Source: Acidovorax sp.
Lineage (GTDB): Bacteria; Pseudomonadota; Gammaproteobacteria; Burkholderiales; Burkholderiaceae_C
Assembly (NCBI GenBank): GCA_004210805.1
Contig: SDXZ01000049.1
Coordinates: forward strand, 1-45,411
DNA length: 45,411 nucleotides
Direction: 5' to 3'
The notes beneath the pieces are model-generated. The model was given only the letters and a program-made list of their open reading frames with translations. It was not told where the DNA came from and did not search any database. Positions 16,530 through 25,766 of the stretch are shown here, piece after piece. Each line of letters opens with the position of its first letter. Positions within the stretch are counted from its first letter, which is position 1. The position numbers and the translations under genes were made by a program.

Positions 16530-17632
16530 AAACCATCCGCCGCCTTATCCACCGCGAAGCGCTCCTGGCGGTGACCTTTGTCACCGCGGGCTTTCTGGCG
16601 CTGTTCTTCTTCTTCGATCTGGTGGACGAGCTGCGCTGGGTCGGCAAGGCCGGCGCCCAGGGGTACCAGCTCTCGCATGCCTTCCTGTTCGTGGTGCTGA
16701 GCATTCCCAGCCACCTGTACGAACTGCTGCCCATCACTGTGCTCATCGGCACCATTTTTGTGATGGCGCGCCTGGCCCAGAGCTCCGAGTTCACCATCAT
16801 GCGCACCAGCGGCATGGGCCCCTGGCGTGCTCTGCGCACGCTCCTCACGCTCGGGGGCGTCTTCGTGTTGTTCACGTTTGCGGTAGGCGACTACATTGCG
16901 CCGCTGACGGACCGCGCGGCCCAGCTGGTCAAGGTGCGGTACCTTGGGCGCCTGACCACCGGTGCCACGGGCGCCTGGTTGAAGGAACGGCAAGAGGACC
17001 ACTCCTTCGCTGTAAACGTGCGCGCCCTCACGCCCAACGGCGGCATGTTGGATGTGCGTATCTTCGAGTTCGATGCCAAGGGCCGCCTTGCGTCGCAAAC
17101 CCGAGCCGCCTCCGGGCAGTTCGCGGCCAACGGGGCCTGGTCGCTCGAGAAGGTACAGCGCAGCCGCTTCGAGCAGCGAGGCACCGACGAGGCGCGCGTG
17201 GAACATCTGGACGCCCCCGCACTGGAATGGCCCACCCGCATCAGCGCCGACATGGTCGCCGCATCGCTGCTCAAGCCCGACCGCATGGCCACCATCGACC
17301 TGTTCCAGTACATCCGGCACCTGGACGCCAACGGCCAATCGGCCCAGCGCTACGAGATCGAGTTCTGGCGCAAGGTTTTCTACCCGCTCTCCTGCCTGGT
17401 GATGGTGGTGCTGGCCCTGCCGTTTGCCTACCTGCATTTCCGCTCGGGCGGCATTGCGGGCTATGTGTTCGGCGGCGTGATGGCAGGCATCAGCTTCTTC
17501 CTGCTGAACAACGTGTTCGGCTATGCAGGCAATATCCAGAACTGGTCGCCCTGGCTCACGGCGGCGGCGCCGGGGCTGATTTATTCCGTGCTGTCGCTGG
17601 CCGCGTTTGGCTGGCTGGTGCTCAGGCGGTAG
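16526..17632 (+). CDS. lptG: LPS export ABC transporter permease LptG
   Basis: Second permease of the LptB2FG lipopolysaccharide extractor, 368 residues. The start MKTIRRLIHREALLAVTFVT leads into the first helix (GFLALFFFFDLVDEL). The coupling-helix region SSEFTIMRTSGMGPW is the conserved segment that contacts LptB. After the periplasmic domain, three C-terminal helices follow (VFYPLSCLVMVVLALPFAY, GYVFGGVMAGISFFLLNNVF, LIYSVLSLAAFGWLVL). The ATGA overlap with lptF and the matched lengths support a stoichiometric pair. A small chelatase gene begins 22 bp later. Confidence 0.96.
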   Translation: MKTIRRLIHREALLAVTFVTAGFLALFFFFDLVDELRWVGKAGAQGYQLSHAFLFVVLSIPSHLYELLPITVLIGTIFVMARLAQSSEFTIMRTSGMGPWRALRTLLTLGGVFVLFTFAVGDYIAPLTDRAAQLVKVRYLGRLTTGATGAWLKERQEDHSFAVNVRALTPNGGMLDVRIFEFDAKGRLASQTRAASGQFAANGAWSLEKVQRSRFEQRGTDEARVEHLDAPALEWPTRISADMVAASLLKPDRMATIDLFQYIRHLDANGQSAQRYEIEFWRKVFYPLSCLVMVVLALPFAYLHFRSGGIAGYVFGGVMAGISFFLLNNVFGYAGNIQNWSPWLTAAAPGLIYSVLSLAAFGWLVLRR

Positions 17633-17654
17633 TCCCATCAGCGCACTGATACCC

Positions 17655-18029
17655 ATGAGCTCCCCCGCCATCATCCTTTTCTCGCACGGATCCCGCGACC
17701 CGCTCTGGCGTGCCCCCATTGAAGCCGTGGCCAGCCGGATCGCCGCCCAGCACCCCGGGCAGCGTGTTGTCTGCGCCTACCTGGAGCTGTGCACACCCAC
17801 CCTGGGTGAGGCCGCCGCCGAGCTCGTCGCACAGGGGGCGCCAGCGATCACCGTTGTGCCCATGTTCCTGGGCACTGGCAAACACGCCCGCGAAGACCTA
17901 CCGGTGCTGGTCGATGAATTGCGCAGGGCCCACCCAGAGACACATTTCCACGTCCAATCGGCCATTGGTGAAGACGTCCGCATGACGGCTCTCATGGCCG
18001 AAATTGCCTGCGAACCTCCACCCGCCTGA
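17655..18029 (+). CDS. CbiX/SirB-type sirohydrochlorin chelatase
   Basis: Short class II chelatase, 124 residues, that inserts Co2+ or Fe2+ into sirohydrochlorin. The start MSSPAIILFSHGSRDP places the catalytic His11 in the usual FSHGSR motif, and the second metal histidine His77 lies in FLGTGKHAREDLP. It is a single-domain form of the type known as CbiXS, which would act as a dimer. Because cysB follows 74 bp later, iron insertion to make sirohaem for sulfite reductase is the most likely role. Cobalt insertion for cobalamin is the alternative, and no cob genes are near. Confidence 0.88.
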   Translation: MSSPAIILFSHGSRDPLWRAPIEAVASRIAAQHPGQRVVCAYLELCTPTLGEAAAELVAQGAPAITVVPMFLGTGKHAREDLPVLVDELRRAHPETHFHVQSAIGEDVRMTALMAEIACEPPPA

Positions 18030-18103
18030 CAAAACAACGATTTGCGTCTCATTCCTTTAGATGCTTGCAGCATAATGATGCAACTCTTTAGGCGATATCA
18101 GAT

Positions 18104-19045
18104 ATGAATCTGCACCAATTCCGTTTTGTGCAAGAGGCTGCGCGGCGCAATCTCAACCTCACCGAAGCCGCCAAGGCCCTGCATACCTCCCAGCCCGGGG
18201 TCTCCAAGGCCATCATCGAGCTGGAAGAAGAACTTGGCGTCGACATCTTCGCGCGCCATGGCAAGCGGCTCAAGCGCATCACGGAACCCGGCCAGCACGT
18301 CCTCAAGAGCATAGAGGTGATCATGCGCGAGGTCGGTAACCTCAAGCGCATCGGCGAGCAGTTCAGCGCGCAGGACAGTGGCACCCTGAGCATTGCCACC
18401 ACCCACACCCAGGCGCGCTACGTGCTGCCCGTGCCGGTGGCCCGCTTGCGCGAGGCCTACCCCAAGGTGAACATCAGCCTGCACCAAGCCACGCCCCACG
18501 AAGTGGCCCGCATGATCATCGACGAGGTGGCCGAGATCGGCATGGCCACCGAATCGCTCGCCGACTACCCCGAGCTCGTCACCCTGCCCTGCTACGAATG
18601 GCAGCACGTGCTGGTGGTGCCCAACGAGCACCCTCTGGCACAGAAGGAGCGCATCGGCCTTGATGACCTCGCCCACGAGGCGCTGATTACCTACCACCCC
18701 TCATTCACCGGCCGCGGCAAGATCGACCATGCCTTTGCCGCGCGCAAGCTGCAGCCGCGCATCGTGCTCGAAGCCATCGACTCCGACGTGATCAAGACCT
18801 ATGTCCGCCTGGGCCTGGGCATCGGCATCGTGGCCGAGATGGCCATGCGCGACGACCCGGTGGGCGACCTGGCGGTGCGCCCCGTCGGCCACCTTTTTGG
18901 CCAGAGCGTGGCGCGCGTGGCTTTCAAGCGCGGCGCCTACCTGCGCAATTTCGTCTACAAATTCGCCGAACTGCTCAGCGACCGCCTGAGCCGCGAGCTG
19001 ATCGCCCGCGCCATGACCGGCCACGTGAACGATTACGAACTTTGA
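18104..19045 (+). CDS. cysB: LysR-family regulator CysB
   Basis: Transcriptional activator of sulfate uptake and cysteine synthesis, responding to O- or N-acetylserine. The product has 313 residues. The winged helix at the N terminus (MNLHQFRFVQEAARRNLNLT, EAAKALHTSQPGVSKAI) is the exact CysB type, including the NLNLTEAAKAL pattern that separates CysB/Cbl from other LysR proteins. The effector domain includes TTHTQARYVLPVPV, TESLADYPELVTLPCYEW and the typical YHPSFTGRGKID. The C-terminal NFVYKFAELLSDRLSRELI is also characteristic. Cbl is a possible alternative, but a single such gene in this group is usually CysB. Confidence 0.93.
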   Translation: MNLHQFRFVQEAARRNLNLTEAAKALHTSQPGVSKAIIELEEELGVDIFARHGKRLKRITEPGQHVLKSIEVIMREVGNLKRIGEQFSAQDSGTLSIATTHTQARYVLPVPVARLREAYPKVNISLHQATPHEVARMIIDEVAEIGMATESLADYPELVTLPCYEWQHVLVVPNEHPLAQKERIGLDDLAHEALITYHPSFTGRGKIDHAFAARKLQPRIVLEAIDSDVIKTYVRLGLGIGIVAEMAMRDDPVGDLAVRPVGHLFGQSVARVAFKRGAYLRNFVYKFAELLSDRLSRELIARAMTGHVNDYEL

Positions 19046-19171
19046 AAGCGCTGCGGGAGCGGGCGCGGATGGTTCACCAACGCCCCATCACGCCGCTGAC
19101 CACCACAGGCCACCGCTAACCGCCTCCGCCCTGATTTCACCCCCGCATTGACTCCTCTCAGACGCTGCGCC

Positions 19172-20344
19172 ATGACACAGACCACCGCCACCACCCGCAC
19201 CCCCGACTTCCAGAGCAAGCTGCCCCAGGTAGGCACCACCATCTTCACCGTGATGTCGGCCCTGGCCGCAGAGCACGGCGCGGTCAACCTCGGTCAAGGT
19301 TTCCCTGACTTTGAATGCGCATCCGAGCTGGTGAACGCGGTGACCCAGGCCATGCAGGCCGGCCACAACCAGTACCCGCCCATGCCGGGCATTCCGGCGC
19401 TGCGCGAAGCGGTGGCCGGCAAGATCGCCGCGCTGCACGGCCGCCGGTACGACGCAGGCACTGAAATCACCATCACGGCCGGGGCTACGCAAGCCATCAT
19501 CACCGCCATCCTCGCCGTCGTGCACCCTGGCGAAGAGGTCATCGTGCTCGACCCCTGCTACGACAGCTACGTGCCCAACATCGAGCTGGCCGGTGGCAAG
19601 GCCGTGCGGGTGCCGCTCACGCCCGGCACCTTCCGCCCCGATTTCGCCAAGATCAGCGCGGCCATCACGCCGCGCACGCGTGCCATCCTCATCAACAGCC
19701 CGCACAACCCCAGCGCCACCATCTGGACGGCCGAGGAAATGCGCCAGCTCGAAGACCTGCTCGCGCCCACCAACATCCTGCTCATCAGCGACGAGGTGTA
19801 CGAGCACATGGTGTTCGACGGCGCCGAGCACCAGAGCGCCGCACGTTTTCCGGGCTTGGCGGCGCGCGCCTTCATCGTCTCCAGCTTTGGCAAGACCTTT
19901 CACGTCACCGGCTGGAAGGTCGGCACCGTGGCGGCGCCCGCAGGCCTTACCGCCGAATTCCGCAAGGTGCACCAGTTCAACGTCTTCACCGTGAACACGC
20001 CCGTGCAGCATGGCCTGGCCACCTACCTGCAAGACCCTGCGCCCTACCTGCAGCTGCCGGCGTTCTACCAGGCCAAGCGCGACCTGTTCCGCGCGGGCCT
20101 GGCCGGCTCGCGCCTGAAGCTCTTACCCAGCACCGGCAGCTACTTCCAGTGCGTAGACATCTCTGCCGTGAGCGATTTGAACGAGTCCGACTTCTGCCAG
20201 TGGCTGACCCGCGAAGTGGGCGTGGCGGCGATTCCCCTGTCGGCCTTTTATGGCGATGGGTTCGACCAGCGCGTGGTGCGCTTTTGTTTTGCAAAGAAGG
20301 ACGAGACGTTGCGAGCTGCGCTGGAGCGGCTGCGCAAGCTGTAA
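19172..20344 (+). CDS. Methionine-type aminotransferase (YbdL-like, class I/II)
   Basis: Pyridoxal-phosphate aminotransferase of 390 residues. The start is the ATG at 19172; a TTG eight codons upstream is possible but lacks a better ribosome-binding site. Family motifs: VNLGQGFPDFECASEL, HNQYPPMPGIPALREAV, ITAGATQAIITAILA, NSPHNPSATIWT, ISDEVYEHMVFDG and the PLP-binding Lys241 in SSFGKTFHVTGWKVG. The HVTGWK signature places it with YbdL and kynurenine aminotransferase-like enzymes, which transaminate methionine and aromatic residues, for example in methionine salvage. The position after cysB is consistent with sulfur metabolism, but this is inference. Confidence 0.92.
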   Translation: MTQTTATTRTPDFQSKLPQVGTTIFTVMSALAAEHGAVNLGQGFPDFECASELVNAVTQAMQAGHNQYPPMPGIPALREAVAGKIAALHGRRYDAGTEITITAGATQAIITAILAVVHPGEEVIVLDPCYDSYVPNIELAGGKAVRVPLTPGTFRPDFAKISAAITPRTRAILINSPHNPSATIWTAEEMRQLEDLLAPTNILLISDEVYEHMVFDGAEHQSAARFPGLAARAFIVSSFGKTFHVTGWKVGTVAAPAGLTAEFRKVHQFNVFTVNTPVQHGLATYLQDPAPYLQLPAFYQAKRDLFRAGLAGSRLKLLPSTGSYFQCVDISAVSDLNESDFCQWLTREVGVAAIPLSAFYGDGFDQRVVRFCFAKKDETLRAALERLRKL

Positions 20345-20354
20345 GGCGCCGACC

Positions 20355-20771
20355 GTGGCTGCACTGAATCTTTCGGCCCCGCGGATCGTCGCGCCGACCC
20401 CTGCCAACAAGCTGTTGCCGTTTGAAAAGGCGCTGCTCGACGCCACAGCTGCCGCACTGACCGCCGCCGATGCCCGCCTGCTGGCGCAGCAAGTGCTCTG
20501 CATCAACAACATCCGGCGTGTGTCGGACTGGAAGCAGATTGAGCTCTACAGCAAGCGCTGGCTGTGGCACCGGTGGCCAGCGGGCGTGTTGTTTGCCCGC
20601 AAGGACAAGTTTCGCCTTGCCACCGTGTCGTGCCGGTTCGGCATCAACGACGCGCACGTCGAGGTCTGGACGGTGGATCGCCATGTGTCTGCGCTCAGCG
20701 CCTCCACGGGCCTGAGCGGCCTGTCCATCGCCGGGCCGCTGAGCATCCTGGCGGTAGACACGGGCGCTTGA
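20355..20771 (+). CDS. Hypothetical protein
   Basis: Protein of 138 residues from a GTG at 20355, ten bases after the aminotransferase stop. I do not recognise it. It looks coding: LLPFEKALLDATAAALTAAD and LLAQQVLCINNIRRVSDWKQ form two predicted helices. A beta-rich second half follows (LWHRWPAGVLFARKDKFRLA, VSCRFGINDAHVEVWTVDRH). There is no signal peptide, membrane segment or cysteine pattern. The earlier part of the open frame overlaps the aminotransferase and is not coding. Cotranscription with the aminotransferase is likely from spacing. Confidence 0.72.
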   Translation: MAALNLSAPRIVAPTPANKLLPFEKALLDATAAALTAADARLLAQQVLCINNIRRVSDWKQIELYSKRWLWHRWPAGVLFARKDKFRLATVSCRFGINDAHVEVWTVDRHVSALSASTGLSGLSIAGPLSILAVDTGA

Positions 20772-20787
20772 AAAGCCCGTACCTTCA

Positions 20788-20843
20788 ATAAAAGGGCTGT
20801 ACCGCGCTCCCACCGGTCGCTACCAGCTACCAAATAGATAGCA
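20788..20843 (-). repeat. Dispersed two-hairpin repeat, intergenic copy
   Basis: Read on the plus strand: aataaaagggctgtaccgcg, a diverged centre, then agctaccaaatagatagcag. The gctac/gatagc hairpin matches the first hairpin of the other copies, while the agcgct arms are degraded. It lies just after the hypothetical gene stop at 20771 and before the convergent EamA gene. Confidence 0.6.
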
Positions 20844-20885
20844 GACACCTGCACAGCACCGCAGGTGCCCGTACCGCCGGCCCCA

Positions 20886-21800
20886 TTACCGGCCGGTCTG
20901 CCTTGCCAGCCACACCCCCGCAGCCGCCAGCGCCATGCCCGCCAGCGCCCAGCCGCTGAGGGTTTCGCCAAACACCGCCCAGGCCACCAACGCGGTCATG
21001 GGCGGGGTCAGGTAGAACAGGCTGGCCACGTTCACTGCGCCGCCGCGGCGGATCAGCAGGTTGAACAAGCTGACAGCGCCCAGGGAGAGCACCAGCACCA
21101 GCCAGCCCAGTGCAAAGAGAAACTCGCCGCTCCACTGCACGGCCATGGTTTCCGTCGCGTACGCCAGCACGGCCATGGCCACCACACACGGCAAATACTG
21201 GATGACCGAGCCGGTGCGCAGGTCGAACGCGGGGCAAAAGCGCTTTTGATACAGCGTGCCGGCCGTGATGCCCAGCAGCGCCACCACCGCCGGCATCAGC
21301 ATGCCCACCAGCGCGCCGCCCGGCACGGTGGCCACCTTGCCGGCCACGACCAGCGCCACGCCGGTAAACCCCAAGGCCAGGCCCGCCCACTGCGCGGGCC
21401 GCACCTTCTCGCCCAGCAGGGCGCCCGCCACCAGCGCCGTCAACAGCGGCTGCAGCCCCACCACCAGCGCCGTGATGCCCGACGGCAACCCGTGGCCGAT
21501 GGCGATGAACACCCCGCCCAGGTACACCCCGTGCACCAAGAGGCCCGACGCGCCGATGTGAACCCACGCCTTGCTCGACGCAGGCCACGGAGCGCGCACC
21601 AACGCCACCACTCCGAGCATCAGCACGATGACGATGGCAAACCGCAGGGCCAAAAAGGTGAGCGGCTCCACATAGGGCAGCCCGAGCTTGGCGCCGATGA
21701 AGCCGGTGCTCCAGAGCGCGACGAAGAGCAAGGGAATAAACGCGTCAAGCGTGCTGGGCGCGGCCGGCGCGGAGGAATGCGGTGGGGTTGCCTGGGTCAT
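20886..21800 (-). CDS. EamA/DMT-family transporter
   Basis: Inner-membrane transporter of 304 residues with ten predicted helices in two five-helix repeats. The first repeat starts FIPLLFVALWSTGFIGAKLG and the second GGALVGMLMPAVVALLGITA. Characteristic ends of the EamA domains are seen in LLTALVAGALLGEKVRPAQW and LTPPMTALVAWAVFGETLSG. The family exports amino acids or other metabolites, but the substrate cannot be predicted. The start is the ATG at 21798-21800, and the N terminus has a short Pro/Ala-rich cytoplasmic lead. It is separate from kdpE, 455 bp away in the same direction. Confidence 0.92.
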   Translation of the reverse strand: MTQATPPHSSAPAAPSTLDAFIPLLFVALWSTGFIGAKLGLPYVEPLTFLALRFAIVIVLMLGVVALVRAPWPASSKAWVHIGASGLLVHGVYLGGVFIAIGHGLPSGITALVVGLQPLLTALVAGALLGEKVRPAQWAGLALGFTGVALVVAGKVATVPGGALVGMLMPAVVALLGITAGTLYQKRFCPAFDLRTGSVIQYLPCVVAMAVLAYATETMAVQWSGEFLFALGWLVLVLSLGAVSLFNLLIRRGGAVNVASLFYLTPPMTALVAWAVFGETLSGWALAGMALAAAGVWLARQTGR

Positions 21801-22255
21801 GGAACGAAGACACGAGAAAAGTGGAGATCTCGCAGCTGCGCGTTAGCGCAACGGCATAGTGACAGGGTTAGAGGCAGAAGCCATTCGGACGACGGATCCG
21901 CGTCCATGGATTGGGGCGCCTGACGGATGCGAGGCCGAAGCCTTTGATGATCGCACTTGCACGAGTCCTGCGCATGGCCCCTGCTGAGGTAACTGCTCGG
22001 GGCCTCACCGCACGGCAACCGGCAAGACGGTTTGCCCGCCAAATGCATGCGAAATAACTCTGGCGCCCCCCACCACAACCTCTGACAGCAATATTTCAAC
22101 AGCATGCGGCTGGCGGTGCTCACAGCCCCGCGCTCGGTCGCCGGACTGAAATATTGAAAAAACGGCCTCTAGCGCTTATTCCATAAGCACTCTTAGCTAC
22201 TATTTGTATAGCAAATGCATGTTACGCCTCGCAATCGACGTGGGGTGGCGCTTGT
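21801..22255. other. Intergenic region between EamA gene and kdpE
   Basis: The 455-bp stretch lies downstream of kdpE and upstream of the EamA gene. It contains one good copy of the dispersed repeat at 22156-22214. I see no gene: the open frames in it have neither protein-like composition nor a ribosome-binding site. Confidence 0.5.
22156..22214 (+). repeat. Dispersed two-hairpin repeat, intergenic copy
   Basis: A clear full copy: aaaaaacggcctctagcgct then tattccataagcactcttag, then ctactatttgtatagcaaa. The agcgctta/taagcact arms form the second hairpin and gctac/tatagc the first. It lies about 40 bp beyond the kdpE stop. Confidence 0.8.
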
Positions 22256-22969
22256 TTACACCGCCAGCCGGTACCCCACCCCCGACTCCGTCAGCAGGTG
22301 TTTGGGTTGCGCCGGGTCGGCCTCCAGCTTTTGCCGCAAGTGCCCCATGTAGATGCGCAGATAGTGCGCCTGGTCGGACCGCATCGGCCCCCAGACCTCC
22401 CGCAGCAGCTGCTTTTGCGTGATCACGCGCCCTGCGTTGGCCACCAGCACACACAGCATGCGGTACTCCGTTGGCGTGAGATGGACCTCCGCCCCCGCCC
22501 TGCGCACCAGGCGCGCGCTGCGGTCCAGCTCGACATCACCAAAATGGAAAAGCGGCTCCACCACGTCCGCCGTGAGCCCATTGCCCGTGGCAGTGCGGGG
22601 CCGCCGCAGGTTGGCGCGCACGCGGGCCAGCAGCTCGCCCGTGCCAAAGGGCTTGGTGAGGTAGTCGTCCGCACCGGCATCCAACGCCGCAATCTTGTCC
22701 GCCTCATCGGTCCGCGCAGACAACACGATGATGGGCACGGCCGACCAGCCCCGCACATCGCGGATCAGGTCCACGCCATCGCCATCGGGCAATCCCAGGT
22801 CCAACACCACCAAATCGGGCCGGCGCGTACCGGCGGCCGACAGGCCCTCGCGCAGCGTGCCTGCCTCGTGCACCTGCCAGCCCTCGGCCTCCAGCGCGCT
22901 GCGCACAAAGCGCCGGATCTGGGGCTCGTCCTCTACCACCAACACGGTTCGTATCTGCATCGTCTTCAA
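22256..22969 (-). CDS. kdpE: Response regulator KdpE
   Basis: OmpR-type response regulator that activates kdpFABC when phosphorylated by KdpD under low potassium or osmotic stress. The product has 237 residues. The receiver domain has VLVVEDEPQIRRF, the phosphorylated Asp57 in VVLDLGLPDGDG and the switch Lys in DDYLTKPFGTGEL. The winged-helix DNA-binding domain includes HLTPTEYRMLCVLVANAGRV and the KdpE-typical LREVWGPMRSDQAHYLRIYM. It overlaps the kdpD stop by four bases, so it is translated together with kdpD. A second in-frame ATG three codons on is an equally good start. Confidence 0.96.
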   Translation of the reverse strand: MKTMQIRTVLVVEDEPQIRRFVRSALEAEGWQVHEAGTLREGLSAAGTRRPDLVVLDLGLPDGDGVDLIRDVRGWSAVPIIVLSARTDEADKIAALDAGADDYLTKPFGTGELLARVRANLRRPRTATGNGLTADVVEPLFHFGDVELDRSARLVRRAGAEVHLTPTEYRMLCVLVANAGRVITQKQLLREVWGPMRSDQAHYLRIYMGHLRQKLEADPAQPKHLLTESGVGYRLAV

Positions 22970-25734
22970 GGGGTGCTAACGCCCTGCTCCATGTCATCCC
23001 AACCCGGGGCCGGGGGGGGCTCGCGCCGCGCCAGCACCACCGTGAACTCCGCACCGCCCCCCTCGGCGTTGGTGGCAGAAATCGTGCCGCCATGGGCCTG
23101 CACCACGGCCTTGCAGATCGCCAGACCCAGCCCCACGCCCGGCGTCACCGATTCAGCCTGACCGCGCGTGAATTTTTCAAACAGCGTGTGCTCCTTGCCG
23201 CGCACCGACGCCGGAAGCCCCGGGCCATGGTCCCGCACGCTCAGCACCAGCGTGCTGTCGGTGGCCGACGCCCTCACGACGATGGGCGCCGCACCGTATT
23301 TGGCTGCATTCTCCAAAAGGTTCACGAGCACACGTTCGATGAGCACCGGGTCGAACTCCACCAGCGGCAGGTCGGCAGGCAGCTCGGTGCGCACGGCCAT
23401 GTCGCCCAGCGCCGGCCTGGCAGCACGAATGGACGATCCCACCACCTCCTCCACCGACTGCCAGTCGCGCCGCAAAGTCACACTCTGGCCCGACACATCA
23501 CTCTCCAGCCGGGCCATGTCCAGCAGGTTGCTGACCAGCGCGTTGAGCTGGTGCGCCTGGCGGACGATGGCCTCGGCCGCGGCTTCGCGCTCGGGTTCCG
23601 GCGCGCCCTTGAGCGATTCAGCCAGCGTGATCAGGGCCGTGAGCGGCGTACGCACGTCGTGCGACACCGCGCCCAGCAAGGCGTTGCGCAGCCGCTCGGA
23701 TTCCATGTCCACCACCGCTTTTTGCGCGATGTCGACGTAGTGCACCCGTTCCAGCGCAATGGCGATCTGCCGCGCGAGGGTCTCCAGCTGCTGGGCCTGT
23801 TCCGGTATCAACAGCCACCGGGGGTGGGCAGGCTCCAGCGCCAGCACGCCACGCACGCGCATCGGCGCCTTCAGCGGCACATAGCGCCAAGTTTGGGCAG
23901 CCAGGGTGCTGGTGGCAAGGCCCGCACTCTGGCCCTGCCGCAGGGTCCAGTCGGCCACGCTTTTGTCGAAACCTGGTGGCAGGTCATCGGGGTAATGCAG
24001 GCGGTCCGAGGCATCCAGCGCCACCACCACCGCGCGGCCACCAAAGTGGCCCTGCACCGCCGCAGCACCGATCTCGGTGACCTGGCGGGTCTCCAGCGCC
24101 GCAGACAACTCGCGCGCCAACTCGAACAGCGACTGCGCCCGGCGCTCCCGGCTGATCGACACGCCCGCAGCAAAGCGCAGCCCCGCCGTGAGCTGCCCCA
24201 CCAGCAGCCCCACGCCCAGCATCACGGCAAAGGTGACCACGTATTGCACATCGCCCACCGCGAACGACAGGCGCGGCGACACAAAGAAAAAGTCGAACGC
24301 AAGCACGTTGAGCAGCGCCGCCATGGCCGCCGGCACCCGGCCGAACCGCATGGCCACGGCCACCACGCCCACCAGGTACAGCATGACGATATTGGTCAGC
24401 TCCAGCAGCCCGTGCAGCGGCGTCGCCAGCAGCGTGACCGCGATGCTGGCGACAAGCGCCCACAGAAATCCCAGCCAGCGCTCGCGGCCAGCGTTGTCCT
24501 CGTCAGCCTCGCGGGCGTCCGGTCCGGCGCTGTGGGCCCACAGCGCTTGGGGCAGGCGCCGAGAGCTGCCCGCGTGCGCGGCCTCCACGATGTCAAGCGA
24601 TGGCGCCAGTGCAGCCAGCTGGCGCGCCACGCCCTGGGCCGACAGCCACCGCCGCCACCAAACCTGCGCGGCAGGCCGCCCCAGCACCAGCGTGGCGCAG
24701 TTAAGGTGCAGGGCCTTGGCGGCCAGCGCGGGGGCTACGCTGTCGCCGGTCAGCACCGCCGTCTCGGCGCCCAGCTCTTGCGCCAGTTGGAGCACCGCCA
24801 GGATCTTGTCCCGCTGCGCGGCATGGAGCCGCTGCAGGCGCGGTGTCTCCACGTACGCCGCGTGCCACTTCACGTTGAGCTGGCCCGCAAGACGGGCGGC
24901 CGTGCGCACGGTCTGCGCTGCGTCCTCGTGCGGGCCCACGCAGGCGAGGATGCTGCCCGAGGTGTTCCAGGCCGCGGCCACGCGCGCGCCCGAGCTGCCC
25001 GATTGCTCCACCCGCCAGCCCCGCACTTCGTCCTCCACATGCTCGGCGGTGCGCCGCAGCGCAATCTCGCGCAGCGCGATCAGGTTGCCCTTGCGAAAAA
25101 AGCTCTGGGCGGCGCGCTCGGCCTGCTGCGGTACATAGACCTTGCCCGCGCCCAGCCGCGCGATCAACTCGTCTGGCGTGGCATCGACCAGCACCACTTC
25201 GTCCGCGTCGTCCAGTACCGTGTCAGGCACTGTTTCGTGCACGCGGATGCCGGTGATCGCACCCACGGTGCCGTTCAGGCTCTCCAGGTGCTGCACGTTG
25301 AGCGCCGTCCATACGTCGATGCCCGCGGCCAGAAGCTCCTGCACATCCTGCCAACGCTTGGCATGGCGCGAGCCCTGCACGTTGGAATGCGCAAGCTCGT
25401 CCACTAGCAGCACCGCCGGCTTGCGCGCCAGCGCGGCGTCAAGGTCGAACTCGTTCAGATGCCGGCCCCGATACTCCACCCGCCTAAGCGGCAGCGCCTC
25501 CAGGCCACCCAGCAACGCCGCCGTCTCCGCCCGGCCATGGGTTTCCACCACGCCGATCAGGACGTCGCGGCCGGCGCGGCGCTCCTGCTGCGCAGCGCTG
25601 AGCATGGACCAGGTCTTGCCCACCCCCGCGTTGGCGCCGAAGTAGATGCGCAGCTTGCCCCGGCAGGTCTGCGCTTCTTCGGCACGCAGCTGCGCGATCA
25701 GCGCGTCGGGGTCGGGGCGCGGGATTTCAGCCAT
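22966..25734 (-). CDS. kdpD: Sensor histidine kinase KdpD
   Basis: Membrane sensor of K+ limitation that phosphorylates KdpE, 922 residues from the ATG giving MAEIPRPDPDALIAQL. The N-terminal KdpD domain has the Walker A GANAGVGKTWSML and ends with a universal-stress-like domain (ILACVGPHEDAAQTVRTAAR). Four short membrane helices follow (LVASIAVTLLATPLHGLLEL, TNIVMLYLVGVVAVAMRFGR, MAALLNVLAFDFFFVS, YVVTFAVMLGVGLLVG), then a GAF-like domain. The kinase core carries the phosphoacceptor His692 in GAVSHDVRTPLTAL and an ATP lid with DHGPGLPASVRG and GVGLGLAICKAVV. All domains are complete, so the system should be functional. Confidence 0.96.
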   Translation of the reverse strand: MAEIPRPDPDALIAQLRAEEAQTCRGKLRIYFGANAGVGKTWSMLSAAQQERRAGRDVLIGVVETHGRAETAALLGGLEALPLRRVEYRGRHLNEFDLDAALARKPAVLLVDELAHSNVQGSRHAKRWQDVQELLAAGIDVWTALNVQHLESLNGTVGAITGIRVHETVPDTVLDDADEVVLVDATPDELIARLGAGKVYVPQQAERAAQSFFRKGNLIALREIALRRTAEHVEDEVRGWRVEQSGSSGARVAAAWNTSGSILACVGPHEDAAQTVRTAARLAGQLNVKWHAAYVETPRLQRLHAAQRDKILAVLQLAQELGAETAVLTGDSVAPALAAKALHLNCATLVLGRPAAQVWWRRWLSAQGVARQLAALAPSLDIVEAAHAGSSRRLPQALWAHSAGPDAREADEDNAGRERWLGFLWALVASIAVTLLATPLHGLLELTNIVMLYLVGVVAVAMRFGRVPAAMAALLNVLAFDFFFVSPRLSFAVGDVQYVVTFAVMLGVGLLVGQLTAGLRFAAGVSISRERRAQSLFELARELSAALETRQVTEIGAAAVQGHFGGRAVVVALDASDRLHYPDDLPPGFDKSVADWTLRQGQSAGLATSTLAAQTWRYVPLKAPMRVRGVLALEPAHPRWLLIPEQAQQLETLARQIAIALERVHYVDIAQKAVVDMESERLRNALLGAVSHDVRTPLTALITLAESLKGAPEPEREAAAEAIVRQAHQLNALVSNLLDMARLESDVSGQSVTLRRDWQSVEEVVGSSIRAARPALGDMAVRTELPADLPLVEFDPVLIERVLVNLLENAAKYGAAPIVVRASATDSTLVLSVRDHGPGLPASVRGKEHTLFEKFTRGQAESVTPGVGLGLAICKAVVQAHGGTISATNAEGGGAEFTVVLARREPPPAPGWDDMEQGVSTP

Positions 25735-25766
25735 GTGCCGCCTGCGGTGATGGCTGACGAGGCTTC

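Noticed and set aside
21797-22123. A possible 108-residue protein in the kdpE-EamA spacer
   Set aside because: It overlaps the EamA start and has an irregular Cys/Arg/Leu composition, with no ribosome-binding site or family resemblance.
23092-25407. A 771-codon open frame on the plus strand
   Set aside because: It is antisense to kdpD; the composition is rich in Arg, His and Gln with no recognisable domain.
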